A DNA stretch of 64,000 nucleotides from Euleptes europaea (GCF_029931775.1 NC_079332.1:4339970-4403969), one strand, 5' to 3'. Positions 1-15,545 are shown, numbered from the stretch's first letter. Notes: generated by a model from the sequence alone, not told the origin. Numbers and translations: made by a program.

Positions 1-83
1 TTTCAAGCTCTTAGTCCTTCCGTGCACAATTCATTCACTATACGAAGGAGTGTGCCTTCCTTGCATGCATGGCCGGCAAAGTA

Positions 84-202
84 AGGCGCCTCCAGCTACC
101 ACCTGGAGGCTGGCAACCCTATGAATTGATTTCTTATCTGCTGGAGATCAGCTGTAATAGCAGGAGATCTCCAGCTAGTACCTGGAAGTTGGCAACCCCT
201 AG
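84..202 (-). repeat. fragments of the high-copy 'AGGGTTGCCAACCTCCAGG' repeat
   Basis: Two adjacent minus-orientation ends of the ~190-bp repeat, both finishing in CAACCCTA-like sequence. The same family is seen at 6449, 7710, 14716, 15072 and 15972. Complete copies begin TAGGGTTGCCA and end in its reverse complement, so it looks like a short inverted-terminal-repeat DNA element (MITE). Confidence 0.7.
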
Positions 203-764
203 TATGGTGCCATCAAGGTATGGCTGCAAGACAAATAATGGAAACCACTTTGGAGCAGAAAACTGGGTATAGAAATATTCCAAAGGCAAAAATAGCGATA
301 TTGTCCTCCTCCTGCCCTGCTCTTGACCATGCCCCCTCCCCGTTCATCTGCTCCCCAAGGGCAGAAAGAACTAGGCAAGAGGCGACCCCGTGCCCCGCCC
401 CCCCCGGCCAGGGGGCGTGTCCTCGGCGCTCTCCAGGGCAAAGGTAGTGCGCCGGGCAGCCCGGGGGGGGGAAGGCTAGCCATGTGACTCCCCCTCCACG
501 CGTGGAAATCCCCCCCTCCAGACGCACGTGCTGCCCCCCCACACCATCTGATCGGGGTCTACCCCCCCCCAAACCCAGATCCTCCCCCCAGCCCGCCCGC
601 CCCTCCCCACCTCCCCGGAGCCATGTGCCAAGGGCACCCCCGGGTCACCTTTCCCCAAGGTCATCCCCGCCTCCCGCGTGCAGAGATGCCCCGGGGCAGC
701 CCCGGGTTCGGGGACCCCCCTCGCCTCCCCCCCCCGGCCAGGCCCAGATGGGGAGGGGGCTCAC
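203..764. other. no gene seen; GC-rich MCRIP2 intron sequence
   Basis: C-rich and G-rich runs, no splice-flanked coding block and no recognisable repeat. It is intron 2 of MCRIP2 by position. Confidence 0.5.
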
Positions 765-855
765 CTGGACAGGGGCCAGGAGCCCAGCTGCTGCTGCTGC
801 TGCCGCCGCTGGCACTTCAGGTCGCCCAGCTTGCTCTCCACCTGCTGCGTGGGAC
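765..855 (-). CDS. MCRIP2: MCRIP2 coding exon 2
   Basis: 91 bp. AG acceptor at 857-856, GT donor at 764-763. It encodes the conserved QQVE-KLG-LKC segment and a Gln5 run. Confidence 0.88.
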
Positions 856-1207
856 CTGCGCGGAGAGAGGGGCGCGCTCAACGGGGGGAGGGGGGGGAAG
901 AGAAGACCCCCTCGGGGCTCCGTCGGCGGGAGACCCCCCCCCGGGGGGAGGCAAGCAGGAATGGATGGGGCAGGCGCGCTTCGGAGGCTCCCCGTGCGCC
1001 CAGGGCGCACAGCAGGGCGCGCGGGGAGGGCGATCCCCGGAAAAGGGGTCTCGGGAGGGGGGGGAGAGAGGAGAGGCTCCGGGGCGGGGGGCCGAAGGGG
1101 ATCTGTGCCCCCCCCCATTGGGAAAGCACGTGCTACCCCCCACCCACCCGCTTACCCGTCCTCCTTTGGGTGGCGATCTTGCTGGGGCCGCGGGTGACGG
1201 TGTACAT
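765..1207 (-). CDS. MCRIP2: MCRIP2 (FAM195A), first two coding exons, partial gene
   Basis: MCRIP2 is a small, largely disordered paralogue of MCRIP1. The family is linked to the CtBP co-repressor/ERK pathway and to stress-granule and P-body proteins such as DDX6. Coding exon 1 (1207-1156) starts with ATG at 1207-1205 and reads MYTVTRGPSKIATQRRT, close to the human start MYTITKGPSKLVAQRRTG as I remember it; it ends at donor GTAAGC. Coding exon 2 (855-765) follows a CGCAG acceptor, keeps the frame (1+2 bases make Gly18) and reads GPTQQVESKLGDLKCQRR, then five Gln from pure CAG codons, then LGSWPLS, ending at a GTGAGC donor. The human counterpart has GPTQQQVEGRLGELLKC and GPWPLSS. The remaining exons (RLVFNRVNGRR onward in human) are not in 1-764 and must lie past the left edge. 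The gene sits head-to-head with METTL26, as in human, but about 6 kb away. Confidence 0.9.
1156..1207 (-). CDS. MCRIP2: MCRIP2 coding exon 1
   Basis: 52 bp, 17 codons plus one base. The ATG has G at -3. GT donor at 1155-1154. Confidence 0.9.
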
Positions 1208-1720
1208 CCCGCCGGCGCGCGGGGCTGCAGGCGAGGCGAGCGGCGCGATCTCCCCGCGGGGGCCCCGCTTGGCATGCCCCCCCCGGGGGGTGGCGATCCC
1301 CGGCCCCTCTGCCCCCTCTCTCGCCCCCTGCCCGGGCTCCTTGGAGCAGCGCCCTGGCTGGCCCGAGCGCCACGCGGGGCTGTCCGGCTCTGCAGGCGGC
1401 CGTCGCCTTCCCCTGGGCCGGGGAGCCTCCTTGCGCGGGGACTGCCCAGCGCCAGCCGGCCAGGCCTCCAGCACGCCCCCCCCCCACTCCGCCCCTCTTA
1501 AAGGCGCCACCCCGGCCCGGAGCCTTACGCAACCGGGGCTGCTGGCCCGGAAGAGCGCCTGTCCCCACGTGCGCGGCCGGCCCCGATGGCTGCCTGTGCG
1601 AGTCCCCTCCCCGGGGGATCCTGGCTGTGACGGCCCCTTCGCGCGTGCCAAGCCTCGCCTGGGAGCGGCAGGGGACTCCTCCGATGAGGGGGTCCCCTTG
1701 TCACGCCTGTCTTACGGTCC
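1208..1720 (-). promoter_or_regulatory. CpG-island promoter region of MCRIP2
   Basis: A very GC- and CpG-rich block (it continues over the exons from about 500) lies directly upstream of the MCRIP2 start. An ETS-like CCGGAAG at 1547-1553 and a CACGTGCGC (E-box/NRF1-like) at about 1566 are visible. There is no TATA box. Long open frames here on both strands are a product of base composition. The exact transcription start cannot be read from sequence. Confidence 0.6.
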
Positions 1721-2374
1721 CAATGCCCAGTAACCATGAAACAGGAGGAGGTTGAAGAGTCAAAGCAGTTTGTGTCATTGGCCAATACGCCAAACGCCTG
1801 GTGAAAGTGGCCCGAAACGCAGGACAAGTCACACCCACGTCCAAGGATTGCAAACATGAGTGTAGACTTCGGTAATGGGTGGTTACAGAGACGTCACGCA
1901 CGTCAGGACCCAAATGCCCAATGCTCAGGACCCCCGAATTAGAATAACCTATTCCCGAATTGAAGGCGGCTGCAGCAAGAAGACCCTTCAGTATCAGGTG
2001 CTGCTCTGTTTGATCCTAAGTTACTGCAGTTCTTCTTATCTTGGACCCTGGCAGCTGCCCAGGCTAGCTAAGGGAGTTTTCCTAGCTGGCCCTTATGAGT
2101 GGGGAGCCAGCTTATGAAAGCATACTGGGGCCTTCTAGGGATTCTCTGATTAGCCTCTAACTAGTAAAGCTGGGCCTCTTGTACTCAAGGCCTTGAACAT
2201 ATATGTGCTTGGTGTGACTTTCATCATAGATGCCAACTCTTATACACTGAGTAGGGCATATTCATAAGCGCAGAGTATACTTTACTGATCACAAAGAATA
2301 TATTTCAAATCAAAGAATACATTTCCCATAGCATATAATGATTGCAGGCATTTCACCCTAAGGAAAAATAGAGC

Positions 2375-2668
2375 AAATCAAGCCTGAACTGACCCTAGAA
2401 GCTAAAATGACTCAACTGAGGTTATCGTATTTTGGTCACATCATGAGACGACAGGGATCACTGGAAAAGACAGTCATGCTAGGAAAAGTGGAAGGCAGCA
2501 GGAAAAGAGGGAGACCCAACCGGAGATGGATGGACTCCCTAAAGGAAGCCACGGCCTTCCATTTGCAAGATCTGAGCAAGGCTGTCGAAGATAGGGCATT
2601 TTGGAGGACTTTCATTCACAGGGTCGCCATGAGTCGGAAGCGACTTGACAGCACTTAAAACACACTAA
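2375..2668 (+). mobile_element. RTE-BovB LINE 3' end
   Basis: The conceptual translation contains [37 protein letters not shown] and [19 protein letters not shown]. These are the C-terminal end of BovB reverse transcriptase. It is 5'-truncated. Similar copies lie at 34.7, 44.1, 50.2 and 61.7 kb. Confidence 0.85.
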
Positions 2669-2689
2669 GGAAAAATAAGAACTAATCAG

Positions 2690-2838
2690 TGGTAAAGCGC
2701 CTGCTTGGCAGGCAGAAGGTCCCGGATTCAGTCGCTTGCCTCTCCAGTTAAAAGCACAAGAAAGCCGGTGATGTGAAAGACCTCAGCCTGAGACCCTGGA
2801 GAGCTGCTGCCAGTCTGAGCAGGCAACCCTGAATTGGA
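2690..2838 (+). mobile_element. tRNA-Ala-like SINE (family B)
   Basis: Box A-like TCAGTGGTAAAGCGCC, then GGATTCAGTC, then the family body (GAGACCCTGGAGAGCTGCTGCC). The 3' end is missing. Confidence 0.75.
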
Positions 2839-2967
2839 TTGTCCATCAGAAACTCATTTTTTCTTTTACTGGATATTATCGAATGTGCAAAGGTCAGAAA
2901 TCCCTCTTCTTTTGATACCAGGGGGAAAAAAGCTAGTCTTGCATTGGAGTAAGTACAACACTTTGGC

Positions 2968-3135
2968 TCTTTGGAGCAGAGGACTCTGATCTGGAGAACC
3001 GGGTTCGATTCCCTACTCCTACACATGAGCGGTGGAGGCTAATCTGGTGAACCGGGTTGGTTTCCCCGCTCCTCCACGTGAAGCTAGCTGGGTGACCTTG
3101 GGCAAGTCACAGCTCTTTCAGCCCCACCTACCTAG
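2968..3135 (+). mobile_element. tRNA-derived SINE (family A), partial
   Basis: Body of the commonest SINE of this window (CTGATCTGGAGAACCGGGTT, then GTGACCTTGGGCAAGTCAC). Both ends are lost. Confidence 0.8.
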
Positions 3136-3499
3136 ACCTCTTTTCTGAATGGCGTGAAGAATTTTAGAAGATTTGATTCCTCTGCACCCCCCTCACCCCT
3201 TGAAGGAAGAATGTTTTGTAGCACAGAGGAGTAACAAGGAATGTGGTCAGCTGTAAATCTTATTTGCACTGGTCTTCAGCAGAGTCCCAAGGTCGGTTTC
3301 TTCCTGCAGCGTGGGCTTGTTGACAGCTATGAATGATGCCAGAATTGGGGCAAGAGGTGGCAGAAGTGTACTCAGAGATTTTCTTAAACAATGAGGGCAC
3401 ATTTGTGCCATCTAAGCATAGAGGGAGGAAGAGGGTAGGTCGCTTTCCCTGGGTACATGGGACCCTATTGATAATCATTACATCTATTGAGATAACTGT

Positions 3500-3812
3500 A
3501 GAAGAAGAAGAAGAAGAGCTGGTTTTTATATGCCGACTTTCTCGACCATTTAAAGGAGAATCAAACCGGCTTACAATCACCTTTCCCTTCCCCTCCCCAC
3601 AACAGACACCCTGTGAGGAAGGTGGGGCTGACAGAGCTGTGACTTGCCCAAGGTCACCCAACTGGCTTCGTGTGTAGGAGCGGGGAAACAAATCCAGTTC
3701 ACCAGATTAGCCTCCGCCGCTCATGGGGAGGAGTGGGGGAATCAAACCCCGTTCTCCAGATCAGAGTCCATGGCTCCAAACCACCGCCCTTAACCACTAC
3801 ACCACTCTAGCT
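3500..3812 (-). mobile_element. tRNA-derived SINE (family A)
   Basis: Nearly full copy on the minus strand. It starts on this strand with the (GAA)n tail and ends with the tRNA head (reverse of GTGTAGTGGTTAAG). Confidence 0.85.
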
Positions 3813-3865
3813 GTCACATACTGCTTCTCAGCATCAGTCTTACTAGAATAGATCATGGAAGACCC

Positions 3866-4105
3866 AGGGCCAAATCTCGACTCTGCCATGGAAGCTTGCT
3901 GGCTGACCTTGGCCCAGTGACATGTAGTCTCAGTCTAACCAACCTCACAGGGTTGTTGTGAGGACAGGGTGGAGGAGAAGGCCGTCAGCCGCTTTAGAGT
4001 GAAAGGCAAGGTATATATGAAGTAAATCAAAAGAATCAGTGGAGCAGGCTTCCTCGGGAGGTGGTAAGCTGGCCTTCCCTGGAGGTTTTTAAGAGCCTGT
4101 GTGTT
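3866..4105 (+). mobile_element. old tRNA-derived SINE followed by a CR1 fragment
   Basis: 3866-4030 has the older SINE body (GGAAGCTTGCTGGCTGACCT, CTCACAGGGTTGTTGTGAGG). 4040-4105 has the CR1 3'-region words GGCTTCCTCGGGAGGTGGT and TGGAGGTTTTTAAG. Confidence 0.6.
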
Positions 4106-4184
4106 TCAAAGGTATCTTCAAAAGCTGCTCAAGATTGCATGGCATGTATAGGATTTGTCTGTACCACTGTTATCTGAATAAATA

Positions 4185-4800
4185 TGTTCCTTTTTTAAAA
4201 AATAAATTTTTATTTTCAAAAAAATAAAAGGATAAACAAAAAAGGAGGAGAGGGGGATGGGGTTTCCAGTGATGCTTCACAAATTTATCTACTATTCAAT
4301 TATATTGACAAAAGTATTCATGTCTACCCTGGGTGTGGATATCCCTTATACCCTGATACATTCTAAAGTATACTATATTTGTTGTCTGTTTCTATATTTC
4401 TATTGAACTTAAACAAAAATACATTTTAATAACACAGTTTTGATATCCTCCATATCAAACTCATACCTTATATTGTTCTGGCATGAGTATAACAGAGCCT
4501 CCGGTTTGAGAGAAATTCTTCTCTAGGTCTTTTCTTTACTAGATTGGTTAGTTTTGCCAGGAGTAAGCATAATAGAGCCAAGCGTAAGGATAATAGAGCC
4601 TCCCATTTGAGATAAATTCTTCTCTAGGTCTTTTATTTACCAGATTGGTTCGTTTGTAGGGTCTCTTTGACAGTAGGAACGTTGTCCTGGGGATTGCCGT
4701 CCCCAGCATCCAACATGAGTATTGCAGAGGACACCAAGATATAATTTCAACCTGCAGATAAAATGGTGCAGGGGGAAAAATTTTTTTAATTAATTGACAA
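4185..4800 (-). mobile_element. probable LINE (L1-like) 3' UTR fragment
   Basis: An A/T-rich block. On the minus strand it ends with AATAAAAATTTATTTTTTAA preceded by a C/T-rich tract, as in L1 3' ends. An internal duplication (TTCTTCTCTAGGTCTTTT occurs twice, near 4526 and 4617) is visible. No coding part remains, so the class is a guess. Confidence 0.35.
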
Positions 4801-5301
4801 TTTAAACATTACGAACACTTAAACATACACTTACAGATTAAAACTTCTTCCATGGAGATCAGTGAACAATTGCAAATAAGCCAATAAATGATCAAAAACA
4901 CTGAATTATACCATCAATTCTACTTAATAATAAACTATTATAAATTGCCTATAAATCATCTGAGCCTTTTAAGCCTTTCAGTCTACGGGTCTTCTGATTA
5001 ATCAAAGCTCTAGTTTATCCCCCTACTTTGGCTCTACTAAAAATTATTCTCCACAATTTACTACCTCCTTTCCCCCATCTTCATCTATCCTTAAAACCCA
5101 CTGTGCCTCGAGTACAAATATCTTATACTTTGGTGCAGGGGGAAATGTTGTGGGTCACTGTGGGTGACCATTGAGGAAGAAAGTGGGGTGCAAATGACCA
5201 GAACTCTTAAGCCCTCTGGATTCAATAAAAAAAATGAAGGGGGGGAGCAGATGATACAACTGGGGGGTGGGAAATATAGGCTCAATTTCCTGGCACCTGG
5301 C
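4801..5301. other. A/T-rich intergenic DNA, nothing recognised
   Basis: No splice-bounded open frame, RNA gene or familiar repeat. It may continue the LINE fragment to its left. Confidence 0.4.
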
Positions 5302-5403
5302 CACTCCCGTGATGTGGTCTGCTTAGACCTTTCCAGAAATTGAATAGAAATAATTTTTTCCCCCTGTCCTCTGATTTATGGGATTCACATGTATGCAAAA
5401 GCA
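5302..5403 (+). repeat. direct repeat, left copy, flanking the tRNA gene
   Basis: About 102 bp, roughly 85% like 6318-6420. Both share TGTCTGCTTAGACCTTTCCA (or GGTCTGC) and a downstream GTCCTCTGATT. Confidence 0.75.
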
Positions 5404-5713
5404 CGGGGTGAGAAGGAGGCACCCCTCTCGGGGCAAGTTTGCACCCAGATCTACGAACACCGAGTTTCTCCCCCTTTCCAAGATCGCTTGTGTGTTCTTG
5501 AATATGGTAAAATGAACTGTGGCAGCCGCTCGCCCAGGCTTGCAAGGAAAGAAATTATCTAAATTATGCAGCTGCAATTAAGAGAGAATTGTTTGGACGG
5601 CCAGGGTATTCCCACCAACCTGGTTGGAAAATAAAACGTTGCATTATAGTTGTGTTCCTCTAGGAGGCCCTCAGTAGCTGTATAAGGACCTCCAGAGCCA
5701 AAATTTCCTAACT

Positions 5714-5784
5714 GCGCCGCTGGTGTAGTGGTATCATGCAAGATTCCCATTCTTGCGACCCGGGTTCGATTCCCGGGCGGCGCA
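5714..5784 (+). tRNA. tRNA-Gly-CCC: tRNA-Gly (anticodon CCC)
   Basis: A 71-nt gene without intron. The acceptor stem GCGCCGC (5714-5720) pairs perfectly with GCGGCGC (5777-5783), with discriminator A at 5784. Box A is TGGTGTAGTGG and box B is GGGTTCGATTC. The anticodon is CCC at 5746-5748. As far as I can recall it is identical to human tRNA-Gly-CCC-2, one copy of which lies between METTL26 and MCRIP2 in human, so this is a syntenic, intact gene rather than a SINE. It decodes GGG codons. Confidence 0.97.
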
Positions 5785-5786
5785 AG

Positions 5787-5792
5787 TTTTTT
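5787..5792 (+). terminator. RNA polymerase III terminator of the tRNA gene
   Basis: T6 run two bases after the discriminator base. Confidence 0.9.
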
Positions 5793-5817
5793 CCCCTGCC
5801 AAAATGCACACTTTTAT

Positions 5818-5861
5818 TATATATATATATATATTATATATATATTATATTATTATATTAA
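5818..5861. repeat. (TA)n microsatellite
   Basis: Alternating TA with TAT interruptions, directly downstream of the tRNA gene. Confidence 0.9.
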
Positions 5862-6317
5862 CACACTTTTCTGCCCCCCCTGCCCAAACTTTCATCTCGT
5901 CCTGGAACAAAGAGGCTCCTTTTTGCAAGGAAACGGAACGGATTACTCTCCTTTTATTTTTTTGCCGCTTGCTCTTGAGTACTAGGAGGGCTGGCTCGGC
6001 CTGATTTCCAGATTGCAATGGGGCTGGCTCTTCCGGGCCGCGTGCAAGGGATCGGGGCTGTATGCAAGCGGGAAGGACCAAGACTCGAACCGCGGGCGGA
6101 CGCTTTTATTATTTTGTTTGCATTTTAAAGCATGCATCCGTTTCTTTATTGTAAGACGAAGCTCCAGGAAAGGGGGCCGAAGCCCGCGCCGGGTCAGATG
6201 CCGCAGACCCTGAAGGACCCAAAAGACCCACTTTTGCACTCAATGGCCGTTACTCCGAAGCAACTCCCATTGACTGCAAAAGGGGCTTCCTCCCTGGTAA
6301 AGACCCTTTAGGGGCTG

Positions 6318-6420
6318 CACTCCTGTGATGTTGTCTGCTTAGACCTTTCCAGAAATGGAACAGAAATGATTCCCCCCCCCCCGTCCTCTGATTAAGAGAT
6401 TCATATGTGTGCAAAAGGCA
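6318..6420 (+). repeat. direct repeat, right copy, flanking the tRNA gene
   Basis: Partner of 5302-5403. The two copies bracket the tRNA gene, which itself is not duplicated. Confidence 0.75.
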
Positions 6421-6448
6421 TCTGGCAGCGTTGCAAACGACTGCTGGT

Positions 6449-7026
6449 TAGGGCTGCCAACCTCCAGGTGGCGGGAAATAAAGGTTAGCCTGCTCTACAG
6501 TTAGTTAGCAAATACAAAATAGCAAAAAAACGAGCATTCAATAAATGCAAAGTATGTCTTTGTTCAATTTAGGCATATAGTTAGCATACAATTATATAAT
6601 CGTTGCCTGTGCAATATTGTGCAGGATAAATCATAAACAACTTGTAATTACAAATGTCTGAAGACTCTTTGAATGGGATTCAGACATTTGTAATTACAAG
6701 TTGTTTATGATTTATCCTGCACAATATTGCACAGGCAATGATTATATAATTGTATGTTAACTAAATGCCTAAATTGAACAAATACATACTTTGCATTTAT
6801 TGTATGCTTGTTTTTCTACTTTGTATTTGCCAACCTCCAGGTGGCGGCTGGAGATCTGCTATTGCAACTGATCTCCAGCCGATAGAGACCAGTTCCCCTG
6901 GAGAAAATGTCCGCTTTGGCCATTGGACTCTACGGCACTGAAGTCCCTCCCCTCCCCAAACCCCGCCCTCCTGAGGCTCCGCCCCCAAAACCTCCCGCCG
7001 GTGGCGAAGAGGGACCTAGCAACCCT
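6449..7026 (+). mobile_element. AGGGTTGCCA-type MITE split by foldback insertion F1
   Basis: The host element starts TAGGGCTGCCAACC at 6449 and ends GCAACCCT near 7026. It is split by 6475-6828. The left piece 6456-6474 and the right piece 6829-6847 carry the same 19 bases (GCCAACCTCCAGGTGGCGG), as expected for a target duplication. Confidence 0.75.
6475..6828 (-). repeat. foldback insertion F1
   Basis: Inverted arms 6505-6662 and 6679-6829 (about 92% identical) with a 16-base loop. A 30-bp non-palindromic tail (6475-6504) lies on the left. No coding capacity. Compare F2 (7734), F3 (15095) and F4 (14192). Confidence 0.85.
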
Positions 7027-7097
7027 GTCTGCAGCAGTTGACAGCTTGCAAACGACTGCTGATGATTATAAGATGGCTATGACCCGCGTAAGGACCC

Positions 7098-12874
<5,777 letters not shown>

Positions 12875-12899
<25 letters not shown>

Positions 12900-12926
12900 T
12901 GTGCCTCATGTTCCGCAAACCGTAAG
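12875..12926 (+). repeat. 26-bp tandem duplication across the METTL26 stop codon
   Basis: Unit 1 (12875-12900) codes for the last residues and TGA. Unit 2 (12901-12926) repeats it with about five changes. Unit 2 lies in the 3' UTR. Confidence 0.85.
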
Positions 12927-13304
12927 CTAGACTGAAGATTTGTGTGTGGTGCCGAGATGCGTGTTCAAAGTCACGGTGGAAGGAAATGGGAGCTCTGTGC
13001 ATAGGAGCTCATGTGGCATGAAGGGTTGGGCACCCCACCTTATTGCCCTAGGAGGAACTTCACTGTAATTCCTTTCTTTGTGTGTGATGTGGTTTGCTAT
13101 GGCATTCAGGGTTTTGGGCTAAAATCCCCCATCTTATAGCTGGCAGTTTGTGGGGGAAAGGGTTGCCAAGCGTAACCTTCTGGCTTCACCGTGGTATTCT
13201 TCAGTGGTGCCGGTTGGTTATTTGAACCTTTCAGTGTATGACTTCCAGAGGACAAGTGTGGGGAAGATTGCAGGGCTGTGGCTGTGCCTTGTGTTGTGCC
13301 AGGG

Positions 13305-13323
13305 AATAAATGACTGAAATAAA
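13305..13323 (+). promoter_or_regulatory. METTL26 polyadenylation signals
   Basis: Two AATAAA hexamers (13305-13310 and 13318-13323) about 410 bp after the stop, followed by a GTGTGTTTGTCTGGTGTG downstream element. This would end the METTL26 3' UTR near 13340. Confidence 0.75.
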
Positions 13324-13419
13324 AAAAGTGTGTTTGTCTGGTGTGATTTTACTTCTCAACTGCAGGGAATGTTTTGCAAATCAACTGTTAAAGCCTAATA
13401 AATGCTTTTGAGAAACAGT

Positions 13420-13590
13420 CTCTCTCTCTCTTGATAGGTATACAGATGGATCTGTATCTCTTATCAATCCATCTCTCTCTGTATGTATGTTTACATCTCT
13501 CTCCTCTGTCTTGTAATCTGTTATCTCATCCCCCCATCTGTCCTTCTCTGTGTCTATCTGCCTGTGTCTCCACACTTAGATAGACATTTC
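13420..13590. repeat. degenerate GATA/TCTC-type simple repeat
   Basis: Mixed CTCT, TATC and TCTG words just past the METTL26 poly(A) site. Confidence 0.7.
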
Positions 13591-14181
13591 TCTCCTTAGA
13601 CACTTCTTTGGGGAGACAAGCGGAGAAGAGCCTTTGGTGGTGGGGAGCGTGGAAAATACGGGGAGACACCCCTCCCCCCCAGATAATGCCCTTGGGGGGA
13701 CAAACAGTTTCTTCATTTCACCACCAAACAGCAGCATCTCCTTTCCCTGTCTTAGCCCAGACGTCACTCATAGGTGGGGGACCAGAAGTAAGTCGGGTTG
13801 CGGCCACTTTCTTTGCCTCTTTGGCCTAAAAACACCCCTTGGGGACCTTTGGAGGTGGTGCTGCTTTCGGAGGAGACCGGAGGTCGGGTGTTGCAGCCAA
13901 CGCATTCCCGTTTGTCACCTGGACTGGAAGACGTTCCTCCCCATCACTGGTCCCCCGTTTTCAGGACTAGAGCTACACAATGACAACACCCCCCCCCCAC
14001 ACACACACACACAGTTTCTGCACCCCTGGCTGCAAGCGGTTAACAAAACACACTCCCATTAATCCAACTAATGGAACTTCTGCAGACTCCATAAGTCACC
14101 ACCTACATTAAAGATGCGCAAGCTGGCCGTTTCCGGAAACATCCGCAGGTCGCTTTTAGGGTGGCAGCAATGGGATGCTAT
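13591..14181. other. intergenic, no gene seen
   Basis: Mostly unique sequence with a C9(AC)n run near 13988-14012. A 142-codon open frame (13634-14062) has no recognisable domain and no splice context. Confidence 0.4.
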
Positions 14182-14428
14182 TTCCAAAGTCGGGGGGGGG
14201 GAGAAATAGACACCACTGTACTAATATCGGGAGGATGAGGAACTCAGTACAGGAGCGAAGTGTGCGCAAAGTGCAAAAAACTTTATAAGCTACCAAAATG
14301 ACATAACAATACAGCTATACACACTATATACACTAGTGTGTATAGCTGAATTGTTATGTCATTTTGGTAGCTTATAAAGTTTTTTTGCACTTTGTATACA
14401 CTTTGCTCCTGTACTGAGTTCCAAAGTC
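14182..14428 (-). repeat. foldback insertion F4 with 10-bp direct repeats
   Basis: Arms 14241-14325 and 14335-14420 (AACTCAGTACAGGAGC outward ends) with a short loop. TTCCAAAGTC occurs at 14182-14191 and 14419-14428. The left tail 14192-14240, read on the minus strand, contains ACAGTGGTGTC, like the F2 tail ACAGAGGTGCC. Confidence 0.8.
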
Positions 14429-14630
14429 AGAGCAGATGACACCATTTGGGGACCCCCCAGTAAGGCTGGACACAAAAACGCAAAGCGGGAACCCGCTTGC
14501 ATGGCTTCACAGGTGCGACAGTGGAACAACCCCACCACCACCCACCACGTTCAGCCAAAGGTCCATTGAGAAATCTGCAATCTAGAAGCCCAGGGGAGAT
14601 AAAAAGGCAGGAGCCGCTTTGGGTGGTCCT

Positions 14631-14647
14631 CCACTGCCATCTAGTGG
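14631..14647 (-). promoter_or_regulatory. CTCF-like motif
   Basis: On the minus strand, CCACTAGATGGCAGTGG fits the CTCF core CCASYAGRKGGCRS. It is outside the SINEs and lies between METTL26 and WFIKKN1. Confidence 0.55.
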
Positions 14648-14715
14648 CTCATTTCAGTGTGGCAGCCTTCAAGACTGCAAAAAAGCCTTTTTTACATCTC
14701 GCCACAACGCTACTT

Positions 14716-14866
14716 ATCATAGGGTTGCCAGGTCCCTCTTCGCCACCAGTGGGAGGTTTTTGGGGTGGAGCCTGAGGAGGGCGGGGTAGTGCCATACAGT
14801 CCAATTGCCAAAGCGGCCATTTTCTCCAGGGGAACTGATCTCTTATCAGCTGGAGATCCGTTGTAA
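14716..14866 (-). mobile_element. AGGGTTGCCA-type MITE, partial, minus strand
   Basis: Starts AGGGTTGCCAGGTCCCTCTT and runs to TGGAGATCCGTTGTAATAGT, where a family B SINE abuts. Confidence 0.75.
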
Positions 14867-15055
14867 TAGTAGTAGAGCCTCTGCCTGGCATGCAGAAGGG
14901 TCCCGGTTCAATCCCCGCCATCTCCAGTTAAAGGGGCGAGGCAAGGAGGTGATGCGAAAGGCCCCTGCCTGAGACCCTGGAGAGCCGCTGCCGGTCTGAG
15001 TAGACAATACTGACTTTGATGGACCAAGGGTCTGATTCAGTAGGTCACAGCCGCA
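14867..15055 (+). mobile_element. tRNA-Ala-like SINE (family B)
   Basis: AGAGCCTCTGCCTGGCATGC, box B GGTTCAATCCCC, ending TGGACCAAGGGTCTGATTCA. The first ~15 bp are missing, so it begins inside the neighbouring MITE. Confidence 0.8.
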
Positions 15056-15071
15056 GCCACACCCCACAGTG

Positions 15072-15545
15072 TAGGGTTGCCAACCTCCAGGTACTTAGCA
15101 AACAAAAAACAGCAACAACCTGCAAACAATTCTCCTTTATGCTTCATAAAGCATTTAAAGATACATCCAGTATCTAATACGATAATGGACAATGTCCAAG
15201 GTTACATATATGGCCACATTGTCCATTATTGTATTAGATACTGGATGTATCTTTAAATGCTTTATGAAGCATAAAGGAGAATTGTTTGCAGGTTGTCGCT
15301 GTTTTTTGTTTGCTAATTATCTTACAGCACGCTAACTTTGGTTTACCAAACCTCCAGGTACTAGCTGGAGATCTGCTATTACAATTGATCTCCAGCTGAT
15401 AAAAATCAGTTCACCTGGAGAAAATGGCCGCTTTGGCAATTGGACTCTATGGCATTGAAGTCCCTCCCCTCCCTTAACCCTGCCCTCAGGCTCCACCCCC
15501 AAACCCTCCCACTGGTGGCAAAGAGGGACCTGGACCTGGCAACAG
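15072..15545 (+). mobile_element. AGGGTTGCCA-type MITE split by foldback insertion F3
   Basis: Host head 15072-15094 and body from 15349 on. AACCTCCAGGTACT (14 bp) is present on both sides (15082-15095 and 15349-15362). The insertion point matches F1 and F2. Confidence 0.8.
15095..15348 (+). repeat. foldback insertion F3
   Basis: Arms 15095-15195 and 15216-15316, 101 bp each, nearly perfect, 20-base loop. Tail 15317-15348 contains ACAGCACGCTAACTTTGG, similar to GAGCAGGCTAACCTTTATTT in the F1 tail (F1 read on its minus strand). Confidence 0.85.

Noticed and set aside
678-1733. 351-codon plus-strand open frame (and overlapping frames of 292 and 237 codons)
   Set aside because: Caused by extreme GC content. 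The real coding exons of MCRIP2 lie on the other strand and the frame has no conserved domain.
2690-2838. tRNA-Ala gene
   Set aside because: Only the head resembles a tRNA; the acceptor stem does not close and the body is that of a repeated SINE. The same applies to all family A, B and C copies.
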